DNA from: Trachythela sp. YZ-2020
Taxonomy: Eukaryota; Cnidaria; Anthozoa; Malacalcyonacea; Clavulariidae
DNA: 64,000 nt
Direction of reading: 5' to 3'
Assembly: GCA_016169945.1 (NCBI GenBank)
Contig: JADLSH010000367.1
Span: forward strand, 930,001-994,000
Part shown: positions 20,083 to 30,507 of the stretch, piece after piece
Position numbering within the stretch: the first letter of the stretch is position 1
How the letters are laid out: each line of letters opens with the position of its first letter
The notes under the pieces: generated by a model
Told to the model about the DNA's origin: nothing
Database searches by the model: none
What the model saw: only the letters and a program-made list of their open reading frames with translations
Made by a program: the position numbers and the translations under genes

Positions 20083-20730
20083 ATGAAGATAGTCAATAAG
20101 CTTCGATGGTTTAAGAACCCAGAAGTAGGTTCATTATTTATAGATGATGATGAGGCAAGTACGTCATTTATAGACAACCCTAATGGTGTAACAATAAATG
20201 GTAAGGTAAGTACGCCAAAGGTAACGTTCGTAAAGAAAGGTGACTATGGTGATGTAACCGATGAAAACTATAATTTAGCGATAGATTCATATAATGTTGA
20301 TGACATGAGCAAACGTTTGACTGAATTAAGGGATGGTAGAATTGGGGATATTACTTTAGATGTGGATGAACATAAAAGAAAGGTGGCGACTGACCAAATA
20401 GAGCGCGTATGGCAAATAAATAAGAAGCTCAGACAAATGAAAGGAGGAAAGGTATTAGGTAAGGACACTGTGTCGAGAGACATAGTCCGTCGAACATATG
20501 TCACAGGTGATGGCTCTATAGCTTTCAAGGCGAAAGATGGTGACGGTAACCTAAGCGAACCAGCCCCAATTTTCATTTTAAGTTCCAAAGGAAACTTAGT
20601 CATTAGTAAAAGTAAAGACCCGTCCGTTAAGTTAGCGTTAGAACAGTTTAGAGATATGGTGAGTAAAATCCCTGGAGACTCCCGGGGGTCTCAAAGAGCT
20701 GAGCCCCCAGACTCCCGTGGGTTCAAATAA
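20083..20730 (+). CDS. Polinton 215-residue protein of unknown function
   Basis: Intact frame MKIVNKLRWFKNPEVGSLFI... A helical middle part ('RKVATDQIERVWQINKKLRQ') precedes a beta-like stretch ('FILSSKGNLVISK'). The C-terminus 'DSRGSQRAEPPDSRGF' contains a duplicated DSRG motif from a 24-bp near-repeat (gactcccgggggtc / gactcccgtgggtt). This tail may be a recent add-on or a shifted end. I do not recognise the family; it lies between integrase and capsid genes, where virion proteins are common. Confidence 0.6.
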   Translation: MKIVNKLRWFKNPEVGSLFIDDDEASTSFIDNPNGVTINGKVSTPKVTFVKKGDYGDVTDENYNLAIDSYNVDDMSKRLTELRDGRIGDITLDVDEHKRKVATDQIERVWQINKKLRQMKGGKVLGKDTVSRDIVRRTYVTGDGSIAFKAKDGDGNLSEPAPIFILSSKGNLVISKSKDPSVKLALEQFRDMVSKIPGDSRGSQRAEPPDSRGFK

Positions 20731-20732
20731 TT

Positions 20733-21358
20733 GAGACACAAGAGGAATACCACAACGTACTAGGACTAACGCTACAGGAAAACAGAGAGCTTGAAGGTGT
20801 GCTAAACCCATCAAGTAGTATGGATCTGAAATCAAGAATTGGTCCCAATGGGTCCTTACAGATCCAGGAAGATCACTTTAATAACACAATTAATGAAGTA
20901 ATTGAACAAAGGGATGATCTGGATACAACTCCAGAGGATGTTATACTATTAGAGGAAAGAGTTATTGGGCTACGAAATGCAAGGGATAGAACAATAGAGC
21001 AAAGGCAAGTGGAGGAGGTTCGCGCCCAACAAGAAGAGGATATCAGCAGGTATGAAAGGTTTAAGGAATGGCTTAAGAATAACAAAGAGCTCACAGTTGG
21101 GCTATCCGCTGTTGCCTTGAGTATTGGTGGGATTATAACTAGTATTATAGTCAGTGGGCGCACGGCAGTTTACAAAGGAGCCTCGGCGGTTGGTAAATTA
21201 GCCAAAGCTGTTTATAACGTGTTTAAGAAAACTGTCCTTATTTGGGGTCAATAGTATCAGCAATTGGCACTATCCTAAGTACACTGTTAAAATATGGAGT
21301 AAAAGGCCTCGCTTTTCTCGCCCAAAACTTATGGCTATTGGCTCCAGCTGTAGCGTGA
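20733..21358 (+). pseudogene. Polinton coiled-coil/membrane protein, broken
   Basis: Open from 20733 (first in-frame ATG at 20820) to 21254. The coiled-coil part has 'NNTINEVIEQRDDLDT', 'DVILLEERVIGLRNARDRTI' and 'RAQQEEDISRYERFKEWLKN', followed by hydrophobic helices 'LTVGLSAVALSIGGIITSII' and a Gly/Ala/Lys segment. A frameshift near 21250 is followed in another frame by 'AIGTILSTLLKYGVKGLAFL' and 'NLWLLAPAVA', then a premature TGA (21356-21358) and 'IYDNYKRR' up to 21388. This architecture is familiar from Polinton proteins next to the capsid gene. Role in the virion is unknown. Confidence 0.6.
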
Positions 21359-21488
21359 TTTATTTATGATAATTATAAGCGCCGCTGAATAGTAAAGTAA
21401 ACACAGACGGCAAGCTGTATTTGTTTAGCACAAATGTGTACAGCACACTGTACAGCACAGTGAAATTAATAAAACGTAGTATTAATAT

Positions 21489-22745
21489 ATGAACAACACA
21501 GAGTCAGAACTTCAGCCGGGTTATCGACGCATGAAAATGTCTAGCGTTAAAGGGGTAAGGACTAGGCATGTTATAACAATGAACCCCAATAAGGTTTCAC
21601 CAGTTGAAGCTAAGAGCTTTATATAGACATCCCAAAGCTAAAGCCGGATACTTGCTTAGTTCCCGATACTTGCTTAGTTGGGTCACTTCACTTGCTGTTT
21701 GACTTTAAAAACAATAACGCAAAGAGTTGGTTCCTGAATAACCTGTCGAAGTCAATAATAGAAAGGTTTAGGGTAAAGTTAGCTGGGGAGATAGTATATG
21801 ACTGCTCGAGTGAGGGATTGTATAATGTATATAAGGACCTATGGTTGAGTAAGTCAGAAAGGGACCAACGAGTTGAGTATGGAATTGGTAGTGAGAACCT
21901 TAGAAAGCTTATGTCTGGTGACGACACAGGAGCCACATCAGGTGATGTTGGGAAAGTGTCTGATGGGTTGATGTTCTCAGTATATGGGAATAAGCTAAGA
22001 GTTCAAATAGACCGTATCATTAGTGATCATGGGCTGTTTGCGCCATTCTATATGAATAATAGATTCCAATATGTGCTGACAATCAGCAAAGCTATTGATA
22101 TCATGGAGGCGCAGGGTGGTGAGGCTGTAGCTGGGTATGAACTGGAGAACTTGGAACTGGAGTATGAGACTGTGGATAATGAGGAACTAGCTGGTGAAAT
22201 AGTTAATTTATATTCAGCTGGTCGATCACTATCATATGAACATGTGACTTTAATGAAAACAGTAAAATGGGGTAAGGATCAGACTATTGTTAATGAAAGT
22301 ATTAACCTACCTAGGAAATCAATGAAGTCCATAGTTCTGCTGTTCACCAATAAAGTAAGGGGTAACACAGTCCTAGTATGTTTATCCCAATATTGAGAAT
22401 GTAAAGGTCACCATTGAATGGGTACCAAACTCTGTCTACTCTCAGGGAATTACCAAGGAAAGATTGTATGAGGAGGCTAGCAGAGTGTTTGGGTGTTCAC
22501 CGGTCGCAGACCAGTACATGGGGATAAAGGGCTTTTATAAGGACTCATTTGCTCTTGTTGTTGATCTTAGAAGTAATCAGGGTAATGTTACAGCTAATGG
22601 TAAGCGGATAGTAAATACACAATCTGGTATACTTCTTGAGATTGTTAAAAAGGTGACTGCAGCTAATGTAATGTGCCACATCTTTGTGGTGAGTGACGGA
22701 CTTGTTAATCTTATTAATAAGGACCTGCAATCAATACAATATTAG
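21489..22745 (+). pseudogene. Polinton major capsid protein (double jelly-roll), two frameshifts
   Basis: Major capsid protein of the virus-like particle predicted for Polintons. Segments in three frames: 21489-about 21622 ('ELQPGYRRMKMSSVKG'), about 21640-22373 ('SWFLNNLSKSIIERFRVKLA', 'ISDHGLFAPFYMNN', 'ENLELEYETV', 'GRSLSYEHVTLMKT', 'INLPRKSMKSIVLLF'), and 22380-22745 ('ERLYEEASRVFGCSP', 'FYKDSFALVVDLRS', 'IVNTQSGILLEI', 'FVVSDGLVNL', 'LQSIQY'). Frame breaks lie near 21622 and 22373. A short in-frame tandem duplication ('DTCLV' twice, about 21653-21683) adds six residues. No intact protein can be made. Identification is firm from the conserved blocks. Confidence 0.93.
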
Positions 22746-22751
22746 TAGTAT

Positions 22752-23314
22752 ATGGATAAACCGGAGTTAACACTTATTGTTGGCCCCTCAGGAGTTGGTA
22801 AGACATATGTGTTATTACACCATTTAATAGAACCAGGTAAATTTGATTATGTGATCATATTATGTCCAACTATTTGGATTAATAAAACGTATGCGGAATG
22901 GAAACCAATTGACGCAGACGATGGAGTAATAGCGGTTGAGGTGAGTGGTGATAAGCTTGATAGTATGCTTAAATACATCATTAAAAACCTTTGTGTTGCT
23001 GCTAGTAGAGTAGCTGTTATAATTGATGACATCTCCAACGAAACCAAACAACATAGCAACTTTGGTATGCTTAGCTACTTAGCATATAGTGGTAGACACC
23101 ATGGGATTAGCTTATTTATAGTATCTCAGAAGTTAAATAGCATAGCGACTGGGGTAAGGGATAACACTACGCGAATTATCATCTTTAAAACGCATATAAT
23201 AAGCGCAGTGTGAAGGTCTTAACCGATGAGTTCTTTGGATCAATATCAAATGATTGTGGGAAATCTTTGTTATCTGATCTTAACAACGCTATAGGTACTT
23301 GGATATCAACCTAG
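22752..23314 (+). pseudogene. Polinton FtsK/HerA-type packaging ATPase, frameshifted
   Basis: Genome-packaging ATPase of the A32/FtsK-HerA family, starting 6 bp after the capsid stop. Walker A 'GPSGVGKT' at residues about 12-19, Walker B 'VAVIIDDIS' at about 95-103, and sensor-like 'YSGRHHGISLFIVSQKLNS'. The frame breaks near 23195. In the next frame 'VKVLTDEFFGSISND' and 'SLLSDLNNAIGTWIST' reach a stop at 23314, matching a normal family length of about 187 residues. Present with the capsid gene as in all virus-like Polintons. Confidence 0.9.
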
Positions 23315-23348
23315 TCAATGGAATATATAGCTTGGTATAGTATATATA

Positions 23349-23810
23349 ATGCCTAGGAAACGAAAGGTCGTTAGCGATGATAGTGATAGTGATATAGAGG
23401 AAATACTAAAACCTGATGAAGAAAATAATAATAAAATAGATGCCAGAAGTGAGTTAATTAAACTAGCTGAAGATGGAGAGTATGACAAAACCGTAGCTTA
23501 CCTCAAAAAGGCTAGTAATAAAACAATAGAAAAGCTATATAAGAAATGGGAAAAGGATAGAATGAAGAAGGCGAATGAGTATCTCACCGACCTAATTATA
23601 TCAAAATTCGCCGACATGCTTGGTGGTCTTGATGCTATAGAGTCATCTGATGAGCTGTCTAAAGAATTGGATGGTAACACCCTTTTCAAGGGCGATGTTC
23701 TTAAAGCAGTTGAAAGAATAAGTCCTTATATCCCATTGTTGGGATCAGCGAGTGGGGGAGTTATAACAGCAAAGCATGTCTATAAGAAGAAGTGTGAACC
23801 CGCAGAATAG
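23349..23810 (+). CDS. Polinton terminal protein, basic N-tail + helical domain
   Basis: Intact 153-residue frame. It starts with a nuclear-localisation-like 'MPRKRKVVSDDSDSDIEEI', then helical 'ARSELIKLAEDGEYDKTVAY', 'TDLIISKFADMLGGLD' and 'RISPYIPLLGSASGGVITAK'. I recognise this as a recurrent Polinton gene found after the packaging ATPase, but its function is not established to my knowledge. The stop codon lies inside the right TIR, mirroring PolB at the other end. Confidence 0.7.
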   Translation: MPRKRKVVSDDSDSDIEEILKPDEENNNKIDARSELIKLAEDGEYDKTVAYLKKASNKTIEKLYKKWEKDRMKKANEYLTDLIISKFADMLGGLDAIESSDELSKELDGNTLFKGDVLKAVERISPYIPLLGSASGGVITAKHVYKKKCEPAE

Positions 23811-24011
23811 TCTGCGTAATTGTTGCGCAGAAATATGTGAAAAGCATAACCATATAGTAGTATAGGAAATGGGGGTATCGGTCTACGCAATCATGGTTGC
23901 GTAAGTGGTGACTATGGTGCGTCTGGGAAATGGTCTCCGCAAACCTGTGGGTTTGCAGTGAGAGGCTGTTTTCTGGAAAAGGATGCTCATACCCTCATTT
24001 CCTATACTACT
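23800..24011 (-). repeat. Polinton right TIR with nested 156-bp inverted unit
   Basis: Inverted copy of 10894-11075 plus the outer about 31 bp missing there. The outer 156 bp (23856-24011) start AGTAGTATAGGAAATG and end CATTTCCTATACTACT, so the TIR itself is closed by a perfect 16-bp inverted pair and also holds inner hairpins (ACGCAATCATGGTTGCGT and GCAAACCTGTGGGTTTGC). Confidence 0.92.
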
Positions 24012-24976
24012 AATATGTGAACATCACATGATCTGAAATGGTCAATTTGGTTACAATGCTGAGGGGATCTTTTGACCAGTTCGTGTATATTACCTTCTTT
24101 GATATAGAAAAAACGTATGTATTCTATTCTACAGTAAACGAAAATCTAATCGTGAAGGTTATTTATCCATTGTACGAAAATCTTTTCCTGTTTACTAAAT
24201 GGAAAAAGGCGCATTTCCTCTGGGGCTGGTCCTACAAATTACTTCAGCTAAAATGATTAGTGATGATACAAATAAATTTAACATTTCACTCTTGGTCGCC
24301 ACAGGCCTAGAAATACACAGAACTCAGGCTACGCCACTGATTACAAACTTCCATTTCATTATTCTCAGAGTAACAAAAAATACAGAAAGAAACATATTCG
24401 AAAACCTGATCTTGAAATTCAATATATGAATTAAAGAATACGAATGTTTGTGACTGTAAAATAATTTTCGATTGTAAATTTCGACCACAAATATCGTCTG
24501 ATGATGACTTTCATCTTGATGATGATTGAAGATACAAAATTATGTTTATAATTCATTAATTAATTTCAGGGATGCATTTTTCTGCAGAAATGGTTTCCTT
24601 TGGCTAAAAAATTATTACATTGCATGCACATGGAAAAAGCTGTAATTCCTGATGAAACTACATAGAATTTTGTAGAAAGGCAAGAAATAGAAATGAACTG
24701 CATGACCACACAACAGTTTTTAAATTTTAATTTAAGCTGAATAGATTTTTGTACGTTCAGATATTCAGAACTACCCACGTTGCGAAAATTACAAAGAAGA
24801 AGATTGCTGATTTCGAGAAGCAAGCCTCAACTCTAAAGAAACCAACAACACTCTCCAGGATTCTTCGACTACAAGTAACCAGGTAACAAACTATTCCCTT
24901 GGCATTTCTTAAACAGAAATTAATATACGTACAATATATTTTTATATAATATGTATAAGATTTAGATATTAACTAT
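23876..24976 (+). repeat. 1.1-kb direct repeat A (Polinton right end + CapA exon 6)
   Basis: Near-identical to 28532-29632, offset 4656; one visible base difference (gtggtgaCtatgg versus gtggtgaCcatgg region). It contains 136 bp of the Polinton right TIR, the intron-5 remainder and CapA exon 6 (24761-24882). It stops abruptly at 24976, where repeat B begins. Confidence 0.93.
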
Positions 24977-27900
24977 AGCCAATTTATAGATCACAATGTA
25001 TAAATTTAAGTTAATGAGACAACACATTAACTTGAGGTTTGTTTTGCTATACAACAAGTGGGAAAAGCCTGTCAACACCCACTAAATTCACAACAAAATA
25101 TCTCTGATCAAAGTTCAAAGTTGTCCGGACACGTGCAATACGAATGCAATTTGCTCAGCCAATCGAATGACTCTATTGCCAATCATATTTCAATGACCAT
25201 ATGTAAAGCGCCCTATATAACGTCAAGCGTGTCACTTTGCCGAATGTTTCAACTGAATAAACACGAAATTCTGCAAGAATAAAAATTTACATAATATGCG
25301 AAGTGCTTTGGACGGCGTTATGGACGGTGCGAGAACTTAGACGATTCGAATGCTAAATATGTCGATGAGAGACCTCCTTCGGCACAAGAACAAGACCCAA
25401 CAAGATTAATACGAACGACGGGCAGCATGGCGAATAACGACGTGGTTTTATATCTACAATCAGAACTCACTGATGCAGAGCAAGCATGACAGTTGTGGTA
25501 TTATTCCTCCCATGGTCCAAGAAATATGCCAGCTCAATTCCGCTATAAAGTTAGTACGGACAGACGCCAACCAGTCAACAGATCCGACGAACACGACGTG
25601 CTGAATATAACACAATTGGTTGCCTCGCATGTGCCCATGCGGGCGTCGTAAGTATTGCCAGCAACTGACTCAAACGAATGGTATATTTCTTTTCAACCAA
25701 TTTTAGTATATCTCTCAATTGCCATTCGATATCATAGTATTCTGGTACCATATATGTATAAATTATAACATGATATATCTCTGTAATATATCCTATTGTT
25801 ATATTGATGTCCAAAGTTTAATCCTTGTCTCGAGGCCTGAAAATATTTGTATTTACCGTAAAATTTTACGGCTATAGAAACGAATACCATTATCGTTAAA
25901 TCGGCAACACGTATTTGTTAATGAATATTAAATACTACGATAAAATATAGTTCAGTGTTCAGTTGTCAAAATTTGGTTCGGAATTATGACACGTGCACTC
26001 GAGCGTGCGTTGGCGTATGTTCACCTGAACGTCTATTAGTCAGGATTATTGCCATCTTGCCATTATAATTATATAATTTGGGTTAACAGGACGGTATGTC
26101 CAATTTGAGCAGTATAATATTATGTCGCACTGGCATTGTCTCATTGTCAATATATCTAGTTCCTGGTAGGCACCACTTCTACTGACAGCAAGGTCAAAGT
26201 CTTTGAATTATAGCTGATTAACTGTATGTAAGAAAGTTACATCAATGATTTTCAACGACCAGGAAAGCCTTGATAGGCTATAATTTAATTAAAATTTTCA
26301 TGTAATTTAGGCCAAAAGGTTTTAAGAACTCAGATTTGCAGCAACAAAAGGGTGGCTGTATGTTGGCAACCTAAGTCAGTACCCCAATATTTCACCAAAT
26401 GTCCACCACTGTATATTAACCTACTTGATTCTATTGGTATATGCAGTTAAGTCAAAGGCTAAGCTTGTTGTCAAAGTTACTAAAAGATATCATGGAAATA
26501 ATGTGGCAGTTAATTATATTTTATTTTCAGATTGCAATTTCTTTATATACTACATAGTACTACCAACATTGTAGACTATGTTCAGATAATATTTCATATT
26601 AGCTCGTGCAAATCTCAACATGCATGTGACTGCTTTCACTGTTGTGCTCAAGCTTGAGTCGATATACTACATACACCACTGTTATCACAGTTTAGGGAAA
26701 TATAGTTGGTGCCAATTTAATGTTAACCTTTAGAAAACAAATCTTGGATAATCGGTGTCAAATGAACCTTATATAGGATACACAAATCTGTTTGCTTGTT
26801 AATGTATGTAATTCAATTATTCAATCACATTCTCTGTATACTGAACCTGTTGCTGTTCAAATGTAGAGACCTTTTATCGTATAGCTCCGAGTTACATATA
26901 TACCAGACTTTTACGTCAGATGAATTAAAAAATAAATAATTAAATAAAATAGAAAATAACAAAACAAACATGCCTTGTTAGTCAGCTCTGTTGGTCGTGT
27001 TACCAACACTCCAATTATGAATTTGTGAGATAAAAAGCTTCGTGGGGGAGCTGCTGTATGTCTTGGGCCCCATCCAGGTTTCCTGTACTGCAGGTTTTTC
27101 CTGGCCTCCCTGACATCTCAGCTGTAGTATGAGTGATGGTAATGCTCAAATGGAAGTCAACTATCATCAGGCAAAAGCTGTCTTCTATGACTACAGCTTT
27201 GTGGGAGGTGGGTTTCTTCGTCTATGGGGAATACACTTGCAGTGTATTTGTGGGGTTGAAGTGTTCCAAATGGTCAACTTCATTGCCCATAGACTCAGAT
27301 TATTTCAAGTAAATATAATCAGTCGAATCGTAAGGACGGTCCAAGGATTATCACCCATTGGTTCAGGTAATGTCGGAGAGGGTCGCAACCTTGATGGCAG
27401 GGCTCTATCGGGGTTTTTACCCCTAGGGCATTTAGTCTCTCCTAGCGGTCTCATGTATACACCCGCGGATGAAAACATAAGGCTGGAATGAGTCTTTGGG
27501 TTGACCAGAGTATAAATATTGGTTCACTTCAGTCTTCACCCCGAACCTGTTCTCCCACAAATTTGGCGTGTGTTTAATTTAATTACCGGTGAATTTTAGT
27601 ATATAATGTGCTTGGATCATTAAAGCCAATTTATAGATCACAATGTATAAATTTAAGTTAATGAGACAACACATTAACTTGAGGTTTGTTTTGCTATACA
27701 ACAAGTGGGAAAAGCCTGTCAACACCCACTAAATTCACAACAAAATATCTCTGATCAAAGTTCAAAGTTGTCCGGACACGTGCAATACGAATGCAATTTG
27801 CTCAGCCAATCGAATGACTCTATTGCCAATCATATTTCAATGACCATATGTAAAGCGCCCTATATAACGTCAAGCGTGTCACTTTGCCGAATGTTTCAAC

Positions 27901-30244
27901 TGAATAAACACGAAATTCTGCAAGAATAAAAATTTCCACCCACCCACCCTTCTATTTTACATGTTGGAGGAACTAATCTAATGGACGATATATTTATCTA
28001 TCTCATTATATAGTTATTTTCATGCAGGGTAATCCAAGAGGAACAAACGATCAATTCTATCGTATCGCTGGAAATGTTCTTGCTGTGTCGTTATGCTGGA
28101 TGTGGTCTTGCTTTAGTTATGCTGGATAATAAATCCAAGAGGAAAACAGGAACAATTTTATTGCTGTGAATCAATGATCATGTTGTATATATCTAAACTT
28201 GTTGATGTTGAATAAAGCTTTGGTTCGGGGTTGAAGTGTTGCAAATGGTCAACTTCATTGCCCATAGACTCAGATTATTTCATGTAAATATAATCAGTCG
28301 AATCGTAAGGACTGTCCAAGGGGATTATCACCCATTGGTTCAGGTAATGTCGGAGAGGGTCGCAACCTTGATGGCAGGGCTCTATCGGGGTTTTTACCCC
28401 TAGGGCATTTAGTCTCTCCTAGCGGGTCTCATGTATACACCCGCGGGATGAAAACATAAGGCTAGAATGAGTCTTTGGGTTGACCAGAGTATAAATATTG
28501 GTTCACTTCAGTCTTCACCCCGAACCCGTTCTATCGGTCTACGCAATCATGGTTGCGTAAGTGGTGACCATGGTGCGTCTGGGAAATGGTCTCCGCAAAC
28601 CTGTGGGTTTGCAGTGAGAGGCTGTTTTCTGGAAAAGGATGCTCATACCCTCATTTCCTATACTACTAATATGTGAACATCACATGATCTGAAATGGTCA
28701 ATTTGGTTACAATGCTGAGGGGATCTTTTGACCAGTTCGTGTATATTACCTTCTTTGATATAGAAAAAACGTATGTATTCTATTCTACAGTAAACGAAAA
28801 TCTAATCGTGAAGGTTATTTATCCATTGTACGAAAATCTTTTCCTGTTTACTAAATGGAAAAAGGCGCATTTCCTCTGGGGCTGGTCCTACAAATTACTT
28901 CAGCTAAAATGATTAGTGATGATACAAATAAATTTAACATTTCACTCTTGGTCGCCACAGGCCTAGAAATACACAGAACTCAGGCTACGCCACTGATTAC
29001 AAACTTCCATTTCATTATTCTCAGAGTAACAAAAAATACAGAAAGAAACATATTCGAAAACCTGATCTTGAAATTCAATATATGAATTAAAGAATACGAA
29101 TGTTTGTGACTGTAAAATAATTTTCGATTGTAAATTTCGACCACAAATATCGTCTGATGATGACTTTCATCTTGATGATGATTGAAGATACAAAATTATG
29201 TTTATAATTCATTAATTAATTTCAGGGATGCATTTTTCTGCAGAAATGGTTTCCTTTGGCTAAAAAATTATTACATTGCATGCACATGGAAAAAGCTGTA
29301 ATTCCTGATGAAACTACATAGAATTTTGTAGAAAGGCAAGAAATAGAAATGAACTGCATGACCACACAACAGTTTTTAAATTTTAATTTAAGCTGAATAG
29401 ATTTTTGTACGTTCAGATATTCAGAACTACCCACGTTGCGAAAATTACAAAGAAGAAGATTGCTGATTTCGAGAAGCAAGCCTCAACTCTAAAGAAACCA
29501 ACAACACTCTCCAGGATTCTTCGACTACAAGTAACCAGGTAACAAACTATTCCCTTGGCATTTCTTAAACAGAAATTAATATACGTACAATATATTTTTA
29601 TATAATATGTATAAGATTTAGATATTAACTATTTAAAATTGGATAAGATAAAGATATTCAGATAACAAAAATTGGAACTGAAGTTATTGTTACATGCATG
29701 TTACTCGAGGATACAAATATACGAATTACCCATTCTCTTTTTCGACCATCTAAATTTTTCATCCTAGTTTAAAAGTTATTTTAACACAAAAAAAATCATG
29801 CTTGTACTAAGTTGTAGAGATAATGAAATTTTCGTGAATCCCAGATTTCGAAGATAAAACGTAAAATAATCTTTAAAACGTTATTTACTTCAGTCTTCAC
29901 AAGAATAGTGCGAGCTTTGGATTACTATATTGCTTTCTCTACTTCGCGGAAATTCAGCCGTCACGGCGCAAGGACAATTTTCATTGAAAAAAGCTAGTCC
30001 ACAAAGTCTATAGCATAGACTCTACCATTCTGCGTTGTAGCATAGAGTGATTACCAACTGTCTCATTTTCTCATTTCGCAGAAACGGCGTGGTAAGTGCA
30101 ACATATCTTCCGGTGCAAATTAAGTTTGACCCCACAAACAAAATCTTACAACCAACGCTGAGCAATGGCACACATTGGATTGATGTGTGTTCACCAAAGG
30201 ACAAAGCATGTTTACATGAACAAACGAAGCCCAGCAAGGGTTAA
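24761..30244 (+). CDS. CapA/PgsA-like protein copy 1, exons 6-7
   Basis: Exon 6 24761-24882 ('IFRTTHVAKITKKKIADFEK ... LSRILRLQVT'), donor CAG|GTAACA. Exon 7 30082-30244 ('RNGVVSATYLPVQIKFDP', 'GTHWIDVCSPKDKACLHE', stop 30242-30244). The split AG|A codon keeps the frame. Exon 6 is phase 0 after exon 5 (10798). Exon 6 is present a second time at 29417-29538 in repeat A', which is the copy continuous with normal intron 6. A transcript could therefore use either, or skip or duplicate 122 bp; inclusion of both would shift the frame (122 is not a multiple of 3). These exons form the C-terminal part that follows the metallophosphatase-like domain in animal CapA proteins. Confidence 0.8.
24977..25288 (+). 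repeat. repeat B, 312 bp
   Basis: Starts 'agccaatttatagatcac', ends 'gcaagaataaaaattt'. Identical as far as read to 27624-27935. Contains 'ccctatataacg' (TATA-like) and AATAAA. LTR-like size, but no TG...CA ends and no gag/pol between the copies. Confidence 0.85.
25289..27251. other. interior of the inserted element; no gene recognised
   Basis: AT-rich with scattered stops in all frames. An open segment at 27129-27491 crosses into repeat C but resembles nothing I know. No reverse transcriptase, transposase or rep motif was seen. Confidence 0.5.
27252..27553 (+). repeat. repeat C, about 302 bp
   Basis: 'ggggttgaagtgttccaaat' to 'cgaacctgttct'. A near-identical copy is at 28227-28532. Contains 'ggggtttttacccctagggc' and a TATA-like 'gtataaatattgg'. 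Confidence 0.85.
27624..27935 (+). repeat. repeat B', copy of 24977-25288
   Basis: Offset 2647 from B. Followed by 0.29 kb of different sequence (27936-28226, starting 'ccacccacccaccc') and then repeat C'. The order B-2.0 kb-C / B'-0.3 kb-C' suggests a full and an internally different copy of one element. Confidence 0.85.
28227..28532 (+). repeat. repeat C', copy of 27252-27553
   Basis: Joins directly to repeat A' inside the Polinton TIR at '..ccgttct|atcggtctacgc'. Few single-base differences and short indels from C. Confidence 0.85.
28532..29632 (+). repeat. 1.1-kb direct repeat A' (second Polinton right end + exon 6)
   Basis: Second copy of 23876-24976. It includes a duplicate CapA exon 6 (29417-29538) and, unlike A, runs on into ordinary intron 6 sequence that matches unit 2 (46400 onward), so A' is probably the original junction with the downstream gene. 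Confidence 0.93.
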
Positions 30245-30271
30245 GTTCTCTCAAAGCTCATGGAAAGGAAC

Positions 30272-30377
30272 TGCTTTGTCGGCGAAACAAGTTGGGACGG
30301 TTATCTCAGGAACTATGTAGATTATCGGTACAGCAGTTACAACGACACTATGGAAAGAAGAGTTAAGTCAAATTGAG
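30272..30377 (+). pseudogene. vestigial CapA exon-2 fragment (unit 1)
   Basis: Translates with 'CFVGETSWDGYLRNYV' and 'YSSYNDTMERRVK', clearly related to CapA exon 2 ('FVGDISFDGCVTYYV', 'YNNYNDTMAKVAG') but diverged, and lying only 28 bp after the CapA stop. The same relic follows CapA copy 2 (47040-47145). It shows that another CapA gene once stood here before the segmental duplication. Confidence 0.75.
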
Positions 30378-30507
30378 TATGAACCTCTCAGAAACTTCGT
30401 ATCTGATTCTGCCCTGTGGACACATTGCACGAAAACGGTTTCAAGAGATAACTGTTGTTTTCAGCGGACCCCAATTTTTGCCATGTTGGGACAAACCGTT
30501 GCATAAT

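Larger units (their letters stand above)
10894..24011. mobile_element. Polinton/Maverick element, 13.1 kb, decayed
   Basis: Diagnostic gene set: protein-primed PolB, retroviral-type integrase with chromodomain, double jelly-roll major capsid protein, FtsK/HerA-type packaging ATPase, minor-capsid-like proteins and small membrane proteins. They are arranged as a minus-strand block (11065-17417) and a plus-strand block (17427-23810). The right terminus ends in ...CTATACTACT, i.e. AG...CT polarity typical of Polintons. The left terminus has lost about 31 bp of the TIR. It sits in intron 5 of CapA copy 1. The unit 2 intron (45570-45600) shows the unoccupied sequence. No adenain-like protease was recognised. 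Nearly every large gene carries a frameshift, stop or deletion. Confidence 0.95.

Noticed and set aside
27129..27491. A 120-codon gene in the B-C element
   Set aside because: Its second half is repeat C, which in the C' copy has indels that break the frame; no recognisable motif.
24977..27935. Repeats B and B' as LTRs of a retrotransposon
   Set aside because: Ends are not TG...CA, no primer-binding site or polypurine tract is visible, and no gag/pol lies between; the outer flanks show no short target duplication.
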